Position numbers and translations under genes: made by a program
DNA from: Chalciporus piperatus
Lineage: Eukaryota; Basidiomycota; Agaricomycetes; Boletales; Boletaceae
Direction of reading: 5' to 3'
DNA length: 64,000 bases
Assembly (NCBI GenBank): GCA_038093975.1
Contig: JBBPTG010000115.1
Span: 1 to 64,000, forward strand
The notes under the pieces: generated by a model
Seen by the model: only the letters and a program-made list of their open reading frames with translations
What the model was told of the DNA's origin: nothing
Databases searched by the model: none
In this document: one piece after another, positions 11,627 to 24,500 of the stretch
How positions within the stretch are numbered: the first letter of the stretch is position 1
Layout: every line of letters starts with the position of its first letter

Positions 11627-12323
11627 ATGTCGTCCTCACCACCGTCGTCGCCGTCGTCGATCAAACGGACCCTCACCGTTGCCACTGTCGCAAACGTCTT
11701 CGTCAAGCTACGACGAGCGAGATATGACTCGCTCGATTTCGCTTCGGGCGTACCAATCACACATCCGCCTTTATCTGGGGAGGAAGCGATTTGTAAACGG
11801 AGGGTACCACTCGTACAAGGGGATTGCTTTATGTGCAAGGGTGCGGTGGACGTCCCAAAACTGCTAAGGGGCTCGCGGGCTAGCTTGTTGGAGAAGGCAG
11901 AGTTCCTTGGTGCGAATGTGCTTGTTGAGGAAAGGTGAGTCTCGTTCTTCCAGCTCGTCGTTCGGAGTGTATCTCCATCGTCCGTCGTGCGTTCGTGCAT
12001 TTTTCCTTGTTTCTTTGTTTCGTTCTATTCGTGACATTATACACACAAATGGCTGACTGTTGCTCCCACAGTTGGGTCTGCCATATACGAATACCGAAAA
12101 ACAGGAAAGACGGCAAGTTTCGGGTACAGGTAATGTTGCACTCCATTTCAGCTGTCTACCAATGTCAGACTGTATACTGACTCCGGTGGTCGTTTAGATC
12201 CGATACTATGCCTCTGCCTCGCGGTCCTCCCTGCCAGACCCACATAAGCCCGTCGCCTTGGATAAAGTGCTTAGCGTCCCCGGGCTTATGACAATCCTAG
12301 AACGTGAAGAGTTCGCTCTTTGA
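11627..12323 (+). CDS. Small conserved-looking protein of unknown function
   Basis: Model: exons 11627-11934, 12072-12129 and 12198-12323, giving 163 residues. All junctions are GT-AG and close in phase; the first intron is longer than usual (137 nt). The N-terminus is Ser/Pro-rich (MSSSPPSSPSSIKR). The centre has a CxxC pair (GDCFMCKG, near residue 65) and a leucine/alanine-rich stretch. The C-terminal half reads SWVCHIRIPKNRKDGKF and then RYYASASRSSLPDPHKP. It ends LEREEFAL. I do not recognise a family and see no signal peptide or membrane segment. The reading frame stays open across three exons with sensible splice sites, which is the main evidence that the gene is real. Confidence 0.5.
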
Positions 12324-13732
12324 TATCCTTCTATCTTTTTTTCTATATATCTTCTCGTCTGATAGAGACAGAAATTTTGGCCAAGTCCCAACCGTCGTTC
12401 CTTTTTGGACTTTGTTTTACCCTACCTCCAGTGGTTATTAATTTCTGTACCCTCCATGCACTAGATATTATTCACCTGTACTTGTTCACTCCGATCCACC
12501 AGGTTGATAGACCTCAATTGTACCAGTAATGCACTCCCCTCTTTTGATTGAACGGTTTGATTCTGCAGGAATTGATATCCCCCGGTGCCGTCGACGAGTT
12601 CGGCAGGTTGGTACGACGCGGGCGAACATATCAGATGGAGGATTCCTCTGGCATAGGTACCTCCGCTTGCACCAGGGAACGACTCCCCCGTGTGGAAGTA
12701 ATTGAGAATCGAACTGTAAAGTCGATTTACCGTGGACGTGTTACGTTTGCCTTGGCCAGCCCGGACACAGCAACCAGAGGGGATGTTCGATCGTGACACC
12801 GACTGGGCACACGGGAAGCAAGGCCAGAGAAAATGTATGTACTGCGACCGGGTTGCTCCGACGTCGACGAGGAGTAAAATCCATCACCATCATCGTATAG
12901 TGGAGGGCCAAATTGTCCTCGAACTGAATGCTATATCTTCCGATGAAGAGCCTGAATCTGACTATGGAAGGTACACCCGAAAACTGACGGTGGGTCAGGG
13001 GACAATTAAAGCCATACTAGCCAAGAGAATGTATGGCGACGTCCACGGATGTTTCATGAAGGGAAAAGGAAATAAAGTATCACTTGGCCGTCGTTCATCC
13101 TGATATGTTTGTAAGCTTGGGAAGCTCAAGTCCTTACCAGACAAATGATAGGGGTTATTTAACATCAAGTATCGGGGAAAAGCGCAGATCGTAGACTCAG
13201 TCACGACACTCGGAGACGTCACATTGCGCATGAGACGGAATCACAAACCAGATTAAAGTTAAAACACTACAGAAGGTGAAAGGTCTGAAAGAGGCTCTTG
13301 CAGGGGGGAACGGCGCAAGTGAAGGAGGGATACAGTTTGTGGGAGAACGAAAAGGTTTGAGTGACAGGGATGGGGAATATATAGTCCAAAGTTCAATGTA
13401 ATATCAGGGAACAAAGAGTTGACTCGAGTGCTTGAAAGAAAGAAACAGTATAAGTACGAGGAGGAGGGGCATTCCACGTGGGCTGAGTCAGCTATTTTGT
13501 CGGCATATTCCGAAGTAAAATTCAATCGTTCGCTGTGGTCGCCGTCGTCTACTTTGTCGTTTTCTCGCAGTTGCAAGGTTAATTTGGCCTCTGTTCGTTG
13601 TACTCTGTAGACTTCCTCACGCACTCACATCGCACGTCCATTTTATTCCCCTTTTCCTGGTACGCTCAAGGAAAAAAAAAATTGACTTGTCGTCTGACTG
13701 ACCCTTTCATCTCAGCATCTCATTCCCTCGTC
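12324..13732. other. Long spacer with unassigned open frames
   Basis: A 1.4-kb stretch. Two overlapping plus-strand frames, 12548-12796 and 12732-13103, keep open for 80-120 codons and follow a possible splice acceptor near 12569. I could not join them to the upstream gene without a stop and see no domain. The right part (13630-13732) is pyrimidine-rich and should be the promoter and 5' UTR of the NTF2-RRM gene. Confidence 0.35.
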
Positions 13733-15312
13733 ATGTCTACTGCATCTACCATTCATCAGAATGTCGTTCCTTCCGAGGTTGGATGGCAATTCGTCCCTCA
13801 ATATTACACTTTTGTCAACAAACAACCCAATCGTTTGCATTGCTTTTACACCAAAACCTCTACCTTCATTCATGGCACAGAGGGTGAGGATATCAAACCT
13901 TGCTATGGCCAGCAGGCACGTTCCCGTTTCCCTCTCCTCTCCTTACCCCCCTCGTCTCACTCTGGCGTCGTCTCGCTCAGGAAATCCACAACAAGATCAC
14001 TTCCATTGGTTTCGAGGACTGCAAAGTCTTCATTCACTCTGTAGACGCGCAGTCTTCGGCCAACGGCGGTATCATCATTCAGGTCATCGGCGAAATGTCA
14101 AACCACGGTGATCCTTGGAAAAAGTTTGTTCAAACCTTCTTCCTCGCCGAACAACCCAACGGTTACTTTGTCCTCAACGACATCTTCCGGTTCCTAAAAG
14201 AAGATGCCGTCGAGGATGATCTCAGCGAAGCTGAACCCACTGTTTCTCAGTCCGAACCCTCCCCCGTCGAGCTACCAACCCCCGAACCTGTCGTCGAGCC
14301 GGAACTTGCTCCTTCTCGTGAGCCAACGCCACCTCCGGCACCTGTCCTGGAGGAGGAACCCACGACGGTTCAGCCTGAGCCTCCCACTCCCCCTCCGGCC
14401 CCCGAGACCAAGCTTGCCGAACCAAATGGTATTCATCACGAGGAGCCAGAACCCGAGCTAGAATCTGCACCTGTGGCACCTGCAGAGCCCGAGCCAGCTC
14501 CTTTAGCGGTTCCTGAGCCCGAGCCTTCCCCGGCACCTTCCCCTGCTGCACAACCGCAAACACCGCTTCCGCCTGCTTCGCCCGCACCACCGCCACCTGC
14601 ACCGGTGCAGCAAACGCCCGCGCCTGCACCTGCGAAGCCTGCACCCAAGACGTGGGCGAGCCTTGCCGCCGCGGACTCGAAGCGGTGGGGATCGCAGGTG
14701 GCGACGGAGTCGAAGGGTTTGACAGAGGTTCCTGCTACGTCAAGTAGCCCTACACCAACGAGTGGCACCCCGTCACCTGCACCACATAGTTCCGGTCCTC
14801 GCGGTGGTCAACAACATGGGTCGCGTGAGCACCCCTCTGTGGGTGCCGTGATGACTTTGACCACGCCGCTATGTTTCGTCAAGGTAAGGAGATGTTGTTA
14901 ACGAGCTCTCCGCCGAAGTTGATCAAGTTTGGTTTTTTGTTAGGGTGTGGTCGAACCTGTCAGCCAAGCTCAACTGATTCAGACTTTGACTCAACGGTTT
15001 GGTCCTGTGAAAGACGTCGAGATCGTACGGAATAAGGCGTGCGCGTTCCTCGAGTTCTTGTCGCTCGATCATGCCAGGAAGGCGATCATTACGTCGCTAC
15101 CGCAAAACCAGGGTGGTGAGGGTGGTGTCCGGGTCGATGTCGGCACTGACGCTCCGGTGCGTATCTTTGTCGAGACTCGCAAAGAGCGTGGCGACAGGCC
15201 TCAACCTCGAGCACGTGGTGGTGGACCTTTGAATGGGGAGGCTCGTGGTGGGTTCCGGGGACGTGGTGGACCTGGAGGACGTGGTCGCGGCGCACCGCCT
15301 ACTGCCAAGTAA
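13733..15312 (+). CDS. NTF2-domain and RRM protein, G3BP/Nxt3/Bre5-like
   Basis: RNA-binding scaffold of the G3BP family (fission yeast Nxt3, budding yeast Bre5). It is linked to stress granules and acts as cofactor of a Ubp3-type deubiquitinase. Exons 13733-13915, 13981-14883 and 14944-15312 give 484 residues. The NTF2-like domain spans about residues 13-135 (VGWQFVPQYYTFVNKQPNRL, then FLAEQPNGYFVLNDIFRF). A long Pro/Glu/Ala-rich linker follows (about 150-330). A single RRM runs from about 355 (CFVKGV as RNP2; CAFLEF as RNP1). The tail is an RGG/GRG box. Intron 1 (13916-13980) begins GCACGT, not GT; the GC-AG splice restores the conserved YGQQEIHNKI reading, so I trust it. The family is firm; the cellular role is inferred from homologues. 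Confidence 0.93.
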
Positions 15313-16064
15313 GATGGGTGACATCTTTTGGCATCTGCTGTCATACATCCGACCGACTGGGATTTTGTCCATGCAAGATAGGGGGGAACAGAGCTTATGC
15401 TAGGTTACATGCCTTTCTTTTTTTCTTCTTTGCGTCGTGTTTGCTCGTTTCCGCTGTTGGGCCGCTGTTCTATTCTTGCACTATCCCTATGTTGTACGTT
15501 CGCCCCCTCCGTCTTCGTATCCCTTTGGTTGCATCCTTTGCGTGTTTTTTGGACGCTCCTGCGTGAGGAGTCTAGTATTAGAATAACATCAACGAAAGAA
15601 ACTGAGCTGATCGAAACGAGTGGGATCGTTGATGTGCTGTGTGTTAATATTATGATCTGGTACTGCTAGATTTGCTACCCAACGAATCTAAACTCGCCCG
15701 ACTATCTACGATTTCTCTAGCCAAGAATGGCTTGCCAACCAGTCGCAAGGATCCAAATCATGATTCCCCTCCTTCAAATTGGATGGCCACCACTATGGAA
15801 CCATATCATCGCCATGGATATCACTTGGTTACCGATTCTACTTTTCATCCCAAACATGTCCATAAAAGTCAACTCTCTACTCAATCATCGCTCTCGCAAT
15901 ATTCCCGAAAAGGCAAGTGCGTAGTCTTGTTCCCTTTGTGGGGGGAAACAACAAAAACCATCATCGTCGAGTAGTCGTTTATCTTCCGCCGGGACGACCT
16001 TTTCAGTTATCGTTTCTCTTTCCTCCTTCCTCTCCTTGTCTGAGAGTAACAATCGAGTATAATA
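15313..16064. other. Intergenic, 3' UTR and MAP kinase promoter
   Basis: A 752-bp stretch with a T-rich segment (15412-15430) just after the NTF2-RRM gene. A pyrimidine-rich leader with TCCTCCTTCCTCTCC lies near 16021, ahead of the kinase start. No gene is seen. Confidence 0.45.
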
Positions 16065-17672
<1,608 letters not shown>

Positions 17673-18140
17673 AGGCACCCATCATCTAAACGTGTACCGT
17701 AAGTTTTCCGATGTCAGGATATCAAGAGGATCGACGGAAGAGCCCAGAGGCAGATGCGGACGCGGATGCGTGACCGGGTCTGTAGAGTTGTATGATCTTT
17801 GTTGCAAGCGAATACCGGATACCAGATACCAAGGGTCGACGGTTGTTGGGTGTATCTTTGAAAACAGGTTATTTATGTTTGGTTTTTCGTTCGAATGTTT
17901 TCGTGTTTTGAGACGGATAAGATCTCGAGAGGGGCCAGGGGTAGTTGTTCAACGCCCGGCTGAGTCTGTCGTTGCTCTAGCTAATAGCTAGTCTGAGTAC
18001 TGAGTCTTGGGTCCTGATACAACAGACCAGAACGGATCGTCTTGAAGCCATTCAATTGACACTTGTCTGCGCAGTGCCAAGGAAACACAATAGCATCGAA
18101 ACTACCAGCTTAGCACCAAGTCTACCCAGGACTGCGAAGA
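17673..18140. other. Intergenic after MAP kinase
   Basis: A 468-bp spacer, presumably the kinase 3' UTR. I see no motif, repeat or coding signal. Confidence 0.45.
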
Positions 18141-18834
18141 ATGCAGATCCCTCAACTCATCTCAGAGTACAAGGGATTGATCTTCGACATGGCCGCCTCG
18201 AGCAGTGACGTCACGCTCGACAGCCTGAGCTGCTCAACGCTGATCTCGAAACATACACTGGTGAGTCACAACCATTTCGCCATGGATCGACGTGCATGCT
18301 TGCTAGTATTCCGGGGCGACGATACCTGGGGCGGTGTTGATCGTGAATCAGGTCAACAGAACCACTTCCGACGTCCAGACTCCAGGCGGGCTTCTCATCC
18401 CTCCAGGAACGTATGTTCTGAAGTAAGGTTGGCACGACCTATACCCAAGGTTAAGATAACTTTAAGCTCATTGGCCCGCTCACGGTCTTACTCGACGTTC
18501 TATGGTTTTCCTGGTGGGAAGCGATAACTACTGGCATCTCTCGACCAGCAACGGAAGCGTAAACTTCGACTATGGCGGTGATAATCCCGACGCACAGAAA
18601 GTTTATATGGATCATGATTCTCACTTGATCAAAGAGTTGGGTGTGAGTTCGGGAATACCAAGCCCCTTTCATCCCTTAGCGCCGCAACTAGCCGCAACTC
18701 CGCCATCGGTTGTGTATATAAACCTCGACCTTCTGCTTCTCTCTCTTCACTCACGACAGCTCGAAAGCTACGAGGCTCAGCACGCACAAGACATGGCTCC
18801 AGCCATGTCTTTCTTCCTGAGCGGGAAGGTCTGA
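18141..18834 (+). CDS. Unrecognised, poorly resolved gene or gene remnant
   Basis: Open segments that look coding but cannot be joined cleanly. A first exon 18141-18260 (MQIPQLISEYKGLIFDM and on) is followed by a good GT-AG intron (18261-18306). The next segment reads YSGATIPGAVLIVNQVNRTT, then GGLLIPPGTYVL, and then meets a stop unless spliced near 18423. A later frame (about 18540-18640) contains NGSVNFDYGGDNPDAQKVYM, and after another intron a last segment ends MAPAMSFFLSGKV at 18834. Every way I tried to join the middle left a stop codon or an intron near 35 nt, too short for this genome. It may be a pseudogene, or a gene with splice sites I misjudged. I do not recognise the product. Confidence 0.3.
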
Positions 18835-19939
18835 GCATTTCAGTCATCCTCGATTGTCTCTAGCTGGGACCAGCCCTAATGGAATGAGCGACGCACCAGA
18901 AAAGTAGTTGCCATTTGGGAAATGGTCGACTTTGCAAGGTGTCGCGATGACTTGGGCGAGTTCTTCCTTTCCATTGATACGCGAGCGTTCTCTATCGCGG
19001 TGACGTGTCCCTTTGGACGTAGAACGTAGCCTGGCCATGTGTTACCCCACATGGTTGGGACCGACGTCGATTGATCAAGAGGAGCAGTAAACGCATTCAA
19101 ACTGCTAACGGGAATACAGAGCCTCTCTTCAGCCATCAACACGAACGATGGAAGGACTCTCCCATAGTGACATCCCGTCACCCTCTGTTGATTCATCCAG
19201 ATCAGCCCAGCTACATATTGGGTTTCAATCGGCCGTCGGTCTTCGGCTCGTTGCTTTCTTGCACTGGTTTACCCAGTGTTGTGACGTTGGTTGGGCTTCA
19301 CGACCACTGACGTTGCACACCGTATGCGGAGACGACCGAGTTCGTGTCTTGGTAGAGTGCTCGTTCTTGAGTTCACTTCGTGGCTCCCGGTCCTCGTTGA
19401 CTGGGAAACTCGATTCAGACTACTCTCGGGCTGTCATGCCTTATTTTTTCCTTCTCTTCCTCGGGAAGGTTTTTTTTGGGACTTGTGGGTTCGTCCAGTT
19501 CTGTCCTGGAGCGTCAACATTTGTATGCATGCTAGGCTCTTATCCGATGCAATTTTTTTTTCTACAATTTGATGTGGGCTTTCTGTTTCTTCATGGGTGA
19601 AGGCAATCTTCCTTGAGCAATGTGATCAGTGCTGTCAGCAGCTTGTTTTTGAGGGTGAAGTAGCAAAGCTGGAGTGGATGTTCCCTGTCCGGGCCACAGG
19701 TTTGTACCACTTGGCTTGTCGTTATCTTGAACAAGGCGAAGATTCAGACTTGAACAGTGCGTGAATATCAAGGCCTAGATACGTTCGACGTTCTGTCCAT
19801 GGTTAGGATCGTTTTCGCCTCCAACGCGCATCGAACATATTTGACTCCACTGGAATACACGATCACATAAGTAAGGAAATCCATCAAACATTATGAAGAG
19901 AAAAAGGCAAAGCAAAGGAGGGAACATGCACACGACTAT
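18835..19939. other. Gene-poor spacer
   Basis: A 1.1-kb stretch with T-rich runs (19442-19470, 19551-19562). The 150-codon open frame at 19148-19600 is rich in Phe, Leu and Cys in the way T-rich non-coding DNA gives, and has no motif; I do not call it. Confidence 0.45.
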
Positions 19940-22008
19940 TTAATTATTGGGTGGGGATTCGGAGGAAAGGTTCGTATACGCTGGTCTATTCGGTGGTGTG
20001 TTCAATCGCTTGCTCACCTCCCCAGTCGACCTTGATGCCTCGATGTCGACAGGCTTGCTATATCCTCCTTGAACATTTGGATGAGGACCCATTGCAACCA
20101 ATTTGTTCCCTTGGCCAACGTGTTCCAGAGCCCTATGCATATCTCCGCCAACACGCTTTGGAGCCCCTAGCACTGGCATGACACTTCTGGCAGCATCGGC
20201 AAGGGTCGTAAGGGCTTTCTGGAACTTGGAGGGGTTGAGGCTCGCTGGGTCAACCCATAGCGTCTCCACCAACATCATCAAGGTCGAGGTCGCGCCACTG
20301 TCAACTGGACGGCTCGGTACATTCGGAAGGAACGTAAGTGACACCTGGATGTGGATGTAGCGAGAGACGAGGTCCCAGCATGCCTGAGCGACTTCTTGGT
20401 TATCACATCCTCTCAGCACGACGATCATGGGGCACATCAGTCCACCCGCGATAGAGTAAAACGCGGTTAGGGCAGCTACATCCGCTTCCTCGATGCCGCT
20501 ATCGAGCAGAGGGGATGTATAGAAGATGAGAAGGCCACCGACGACCTGCGGCTTGGTAGATGGGGAAAGGTTTTCAATACGAATAAAATCGTACTCGTGA
20601 TCACGTATGCGGCTTGTGTGTTTCTGCCACGAAGAAGTGATCCCAGGCGGACATTCGACGGGGTGATTTGCGGCCATATCATAGACGATGACCGTCCTCA
20701 CGATCTTTCTATTCGAAAAATGAGTAGGGCGGAAGAGATCGCGAAACATGGGGAAGATTAGGGACATGTATGAATCCTCGATTTTCCAAGGCGGTCGTTC
20801 AGAATACTTGATGATGAGACCCCGCAGAAGCTTTCGGGAAAGCGAGCGACGTTCTTGGACGACGTGGTCAGTGGTTTCCAGGGTGGTGATGCAGGCGTAT
20901 GCGTCAAACCGCATACCCTCATCTTGGAAGTCATTTTTGTTTGCGTCCCACCACGTCTCCATCTCCCCCTCCTGATGTTCAAGGCCAGTAACAACCAGAG
21001 CGACTGGCGCCTTCTTCCGGCAAACTTTAGAGTAAAAGATATCGTAGTTGCGCCGATGGGTTTTCGTGAGTCTACCGGCGCGGACGCAATAAATGATCAG
21101 GTTGATTCCACCGGCACTAGCAATCATTTGGATAAGCACTTTGAGATTGCTCTCTGCTAGGGCCGCAGGAACCGTCCCCGAGGACCCTTCATCGAGTCCT
21201 GTGGTGTCCCAGAGGCGGCATTCAAATCCGTCCAGCAAGACAGTGTATTTCTCGTGTTGGAACGTACATCCGAGAGCGTTGTTGGAGGTTTTGGCCAAAG
21301 GTTTATCGGCAATGAGGTTAATGATGGATGACTTGCCGACGCCAGTTTCGCCGAAAATGATGATGTTGGATTGACATCCGTCGGCAGCGGGATGTGGGTG
21401 GCCAGGGACGGAAGTCCAGTCTGGATTTGACGCAGGAGATTGGGTAGTATTGGAATGCATTTCTGCCGCATCCTGAAAATAGTTCATATAAATCCGTGTG
21501 GAAAGGTTACAGATCTTACATGAGTGCTGGCAGCGTCCTACGAGTAAGATGCTCAGGTCAATGACCACAACAGAAAGATACCACTTACAATCTTTCCTTC
21601 ATAAACGTCCCGTACGGGGTTCGAAGGTGGGAAGCCAGTGCCATCGGATGGTACACGGCAATTGGTCCATCCCGTTTGCACGCCGATGTCCGGTCCTACC
21701 TGCGATCCAACGAAGCCCTATAATCAAAATGGTCAAGCCGAACTTAGTCACACAGTTATAGTACTTGCCTCCGTTACGGGCCAACGCACAGAGTCGGCGT
21801 TCTCGGCGGTAGAGGGCACGTTGCTCGACTCCACAGGATAACTTGCATTCAAATTGGTAGTTTGAACACAGTGACCCGTCTGCATAGTGAATGGCGTTTC
21901 CTGGTTGGAGGGGGTGGGCGACTCTGTTCTATCGGGAAGTACGTGTTGAGTACCTTGTATCCCGTCAGCGTCACTGGATTCAGAGGGGGAATTCGGAAAG
22001 GAAGTCAT
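19940..22008 (-). CDS. AIG1-like GTPase (P-loop G-domain protein)
   Basis: Septin/AIG1-type GTP-binding protein of a family expanded in agaricomycetes; function unknown. Exons 21769-22008, 21589-21717, 21520-21537 and 19940-21472 give 639 residues. G1 is GETGVGKSS (170-178), G3 is DTTGLDE, and the G4 region reads VALVVTGLEHQ. The C-terminal half (about 300 residues) has no motif I know. The first 129 residues are Ser/Thr/Pro-rich. Exon 3 is only 18 nt (DAASTH), and exon 4 begins with the related DAAEMH. Intron 1 (21718-21768) starts GCAAGT, matching the known GC-AG consensus, and restores PVTE-GFVGSQ. The gene is divergent from a second, shorter GTPase at 23035-24128. The exon-4 G domain is certain; the small 5' exons are well supported by phase. 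Confidence 0.88.
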
Positions 22009-23034
22009 GATTGCGGGAAACGGTCGTGCCAGTAGCCTTCAAGTGTTCTTGATGGTATGGGTTGACAATGAGGTAGGCTCCACAGTTTCCTCTGAGACGC
22101 CCAATATTCAGACCCTGTGCCCTGCACGAGCTCCTCCGTGATTGCTGAGCTTGGCAATTGATGGCCGCGACGAGGCCTCGTGGTAGGAAACGAGTGTCTG
22201 CCAGCAGGAAACATCGCCCAATCTCTGCTAGGTATAAAGTTGGTTGTGTTTGAGCGCTCCGCATCTGTCATTCCGAGTCACTGCGGCCTGAGGCCAAGGA
22301 GACGGGGGAAACTAAAGTTGGTTGAGGATTGCTTCTCGAGTCTACGGCAGGGGGCTGACCTTCAAGCTTCATCCCGAATACGGGGACAGTGTCGGAATTT
22401 CCACCCAATGATGTAACCTACGTCAAACCTACGTCAAACTATGGCAGTACAGAGTACAGTCTTAGTGTCCTCCCTCTCTTCCTCTATCAAGTCGTAATTC
22501 TTGATCGACGTGTCCACATCAATCTTTTCATTCATAAAACAAACGGAGATGGAAGTTTGCAAGGGTCGCTGCAAACGCGCGTAACCAGACAAGGGAGCAT
22601 GCTCCACTGGCATGATCAGCATCAGGAACGCAAGCTGACCATACTAATACACGATACAAGTTCTATGAGGAACACGAGTCAGCAACGAGGATGTCACGGT
22701 TGCGCCTCGAAGGGATATCACTATGATTCCGATGATCGTTCGGTACGCTCTTACTGTTAGTGATGTGGCTTCTGAGAGGCGTTCGATACAGACCCTGTGG
22801 ACTCATGACCTGGTCGAGGCGATAGCCAACCCGTGCTTCCCTGAGCGTTCCGTCTCATTCTGGCAAGTAGGGTTCATTTAAATTTCAAGTTGCGACTTGT
22901 GGCTAGCTGACTCCTGAGGCTTCCATCCCCGACTCTTGGTCAGATTATAAGCTTGTACACTACATCTCACTTCAGTTATTCTACCCTTTACGAAGTTTGT
23001 CACTCTATCCCAGTGAACTGGGTGATTACCAGTT
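22009..23034. other. Shared divergent region between two GTPase genes
   Basis: A 1026-bp region between the start codons of two AIG1-like genes. It contains a tandem TACGTCA-type motif (22416-22437). Open frames here are short and carry no motif. Confidence 0.5.
22416..22437. promoter_or_regulatory. Tandem CRE-like motif
   Basis: The 11-mer ACCTACGTCAA occurs twice head to tail without a gap. Each copy holds TACGTCA, the core bound by fungal CREB/ATF-type bZIP factors. It sits between two divergent GTPase genes, 600 bp from the plus-strand start and 410 bp from the minus-strand start. Function is inferred only from motif and position. Confidence 0.4.
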
Positions 23035-24128
23035 ATGATGCATCACGGTCAATCGAACTTCAGGAACGACTTTCTTTTCGAAGAGACGCCCGCGTCTTCG
23101 TGGTACCCACCGGACGAGGATAGCGAAGATCAGAGGCCGCCATACTATGCGGATGTGAATAATAGTGCGTCGAATTATCTGGCCCCCTCATCGATCATCC
23201 TGAATACCTAACATCCTTGCAGACACAGGAAGCGACACCCGCCAAGAAAAGAGCCCGTCCACTCAACCTTCTTTTGTCTACGAGGGAACGCGACCTGGTA
23301 AGTGCATCAACGGGTCTCTATTCACCTCCGAATGAACATACTTCAGTGCCTTCGAATGTGAAGCAGAAGAACATCGTTCTTTTTGGGGAGACTGGAGTTG
23401 GAAAAAGCTCCGTGATCAACTTGATTGCTGGCCGAGAGGTCGCTGTCACCTCGCCGAACTCCAAAGGTTGCACGTTTCAATCGACGGAGTACTCGTTCAC
23501 TGCCGGCGAGCTCCAACTACGAATCTATGACACCGTCGGACTCGAAGAACCAGACATCGGTGTCAATACCTTCTTCGGAGCTATCGAGAAAGCTCACCAG
23601 CTCGTCACGTCCCTCAATGCCGCTGGTGGCATTGATCTCCTTCTCTTCTGCATACGAGCTGGAAGAATCACTTGCGCCATGCAGAGAACTTATCGACTGT
23701 TTGTCGAGTTTCTCTGCGAGGAGCAGGTACCACTTGCGCTTGTCGTCACGCATCTAGAAAACAACGACGAGATGGAGGACTGGTGGGCTAATAATGAGCA
23801 GGCACTCAAAGCCTATGGGATCGCTCCCGTCGCACACGCGTGCATTACAGCTGCTCCAGAGCGCCTGACGCAGTACACAGAAAAGCGAGCTCAGTCACGG
23901 CGCGCCTTAGAAGACTTGCTGCGCAACACGCTAAGTTCCGCCAGTTCTCCATATTCCCAGGACGTACGCAGTTGGTTCAAGCGCCTCGCCGCATGGTTGC
24001 ACACCTTGTTGAAAAGGTCAATGTCTTTAAAGGCTCAGAGGAAACAGCTGGTGAAGTCCCTCACAACCCGGTGTGGATTACGGGACGAGGAGGCCAAGAA
24101 GTTTGCGGAAATGCTTGCGAAGGGCTGA
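23035..24128 (+). CDS. AIG1-like GTPase, short form
   Basis: Second P-loop GTPase of the same family as the gene at 19940-22008. Exons 23035-23164, 23223-23297 and 23347-24128 give 328 residues. G1 is GETGVGKSS (82-90), identical to its neighbour. G3 is DTVGLEE, and the G4-region motif reads LALVVTHLENN. Shared blocks also include the KGCTFQ / LGCTFQ loop and an AAGGIDLLLFCIRAGR / SAGGINLIIYCVRAGR helix. It lacks the 300-residue C-terminal region and ends in a basic amphipathic stretch (SWFKRLAAWLHTLLKRSM) that might touch membranes. Two adjacent ATG codons (23035, 23038) are possible starts. The divergent pair suggests an old inverted duplication; the proteins are now clearly different. Confidence 0.9.
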
Positions 24129-24500
24129 GCTTGCTATGTAGCATATACATATGACTTACTGTACAAGAGTGATTTGCCCAGATTATCGATCGGTTACGCG
24201 TGTTCTTCAGGAGTCGGAGCTTGTAAAGGGGAAGGAATTATCGAGGGCGATACTCATTTCAGAGGAGGCGAAGAGATTGGCGAAGAGCAAGAAGCAGGGC
24301 TTAAGTACTGATACCGCTGTTCGAAAAATTGTCTATCTTTTATATACGCCTGGGCATGTAAGTTACCATACCACTGATGCGTCAGTGACATTAGTGTATC
24401 ATAGTCATGGAGCAACACATCATCGCGGACATATCGCTGGGGTATACAAACCGCGAAAACGACAAGGAATATATCAAGTCCTGGCACAAAAAACTCCATC
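24129..24500. other. Convergent spacer
   Basis: A 372-bp stretch between the GTPase stop (plus) and the Sec2-like stop (minus). The plus strand stays open for about 70 codons after 24151 but shows no motif. Probably UTR. Confidence 0.4.

Noticed and set aside
19148..19600. A 150-codon open frame
   Set aside because: Phe/Leu/Cys-rich composition from T-rich DNA; no start context, no domain, overlaps other frames.
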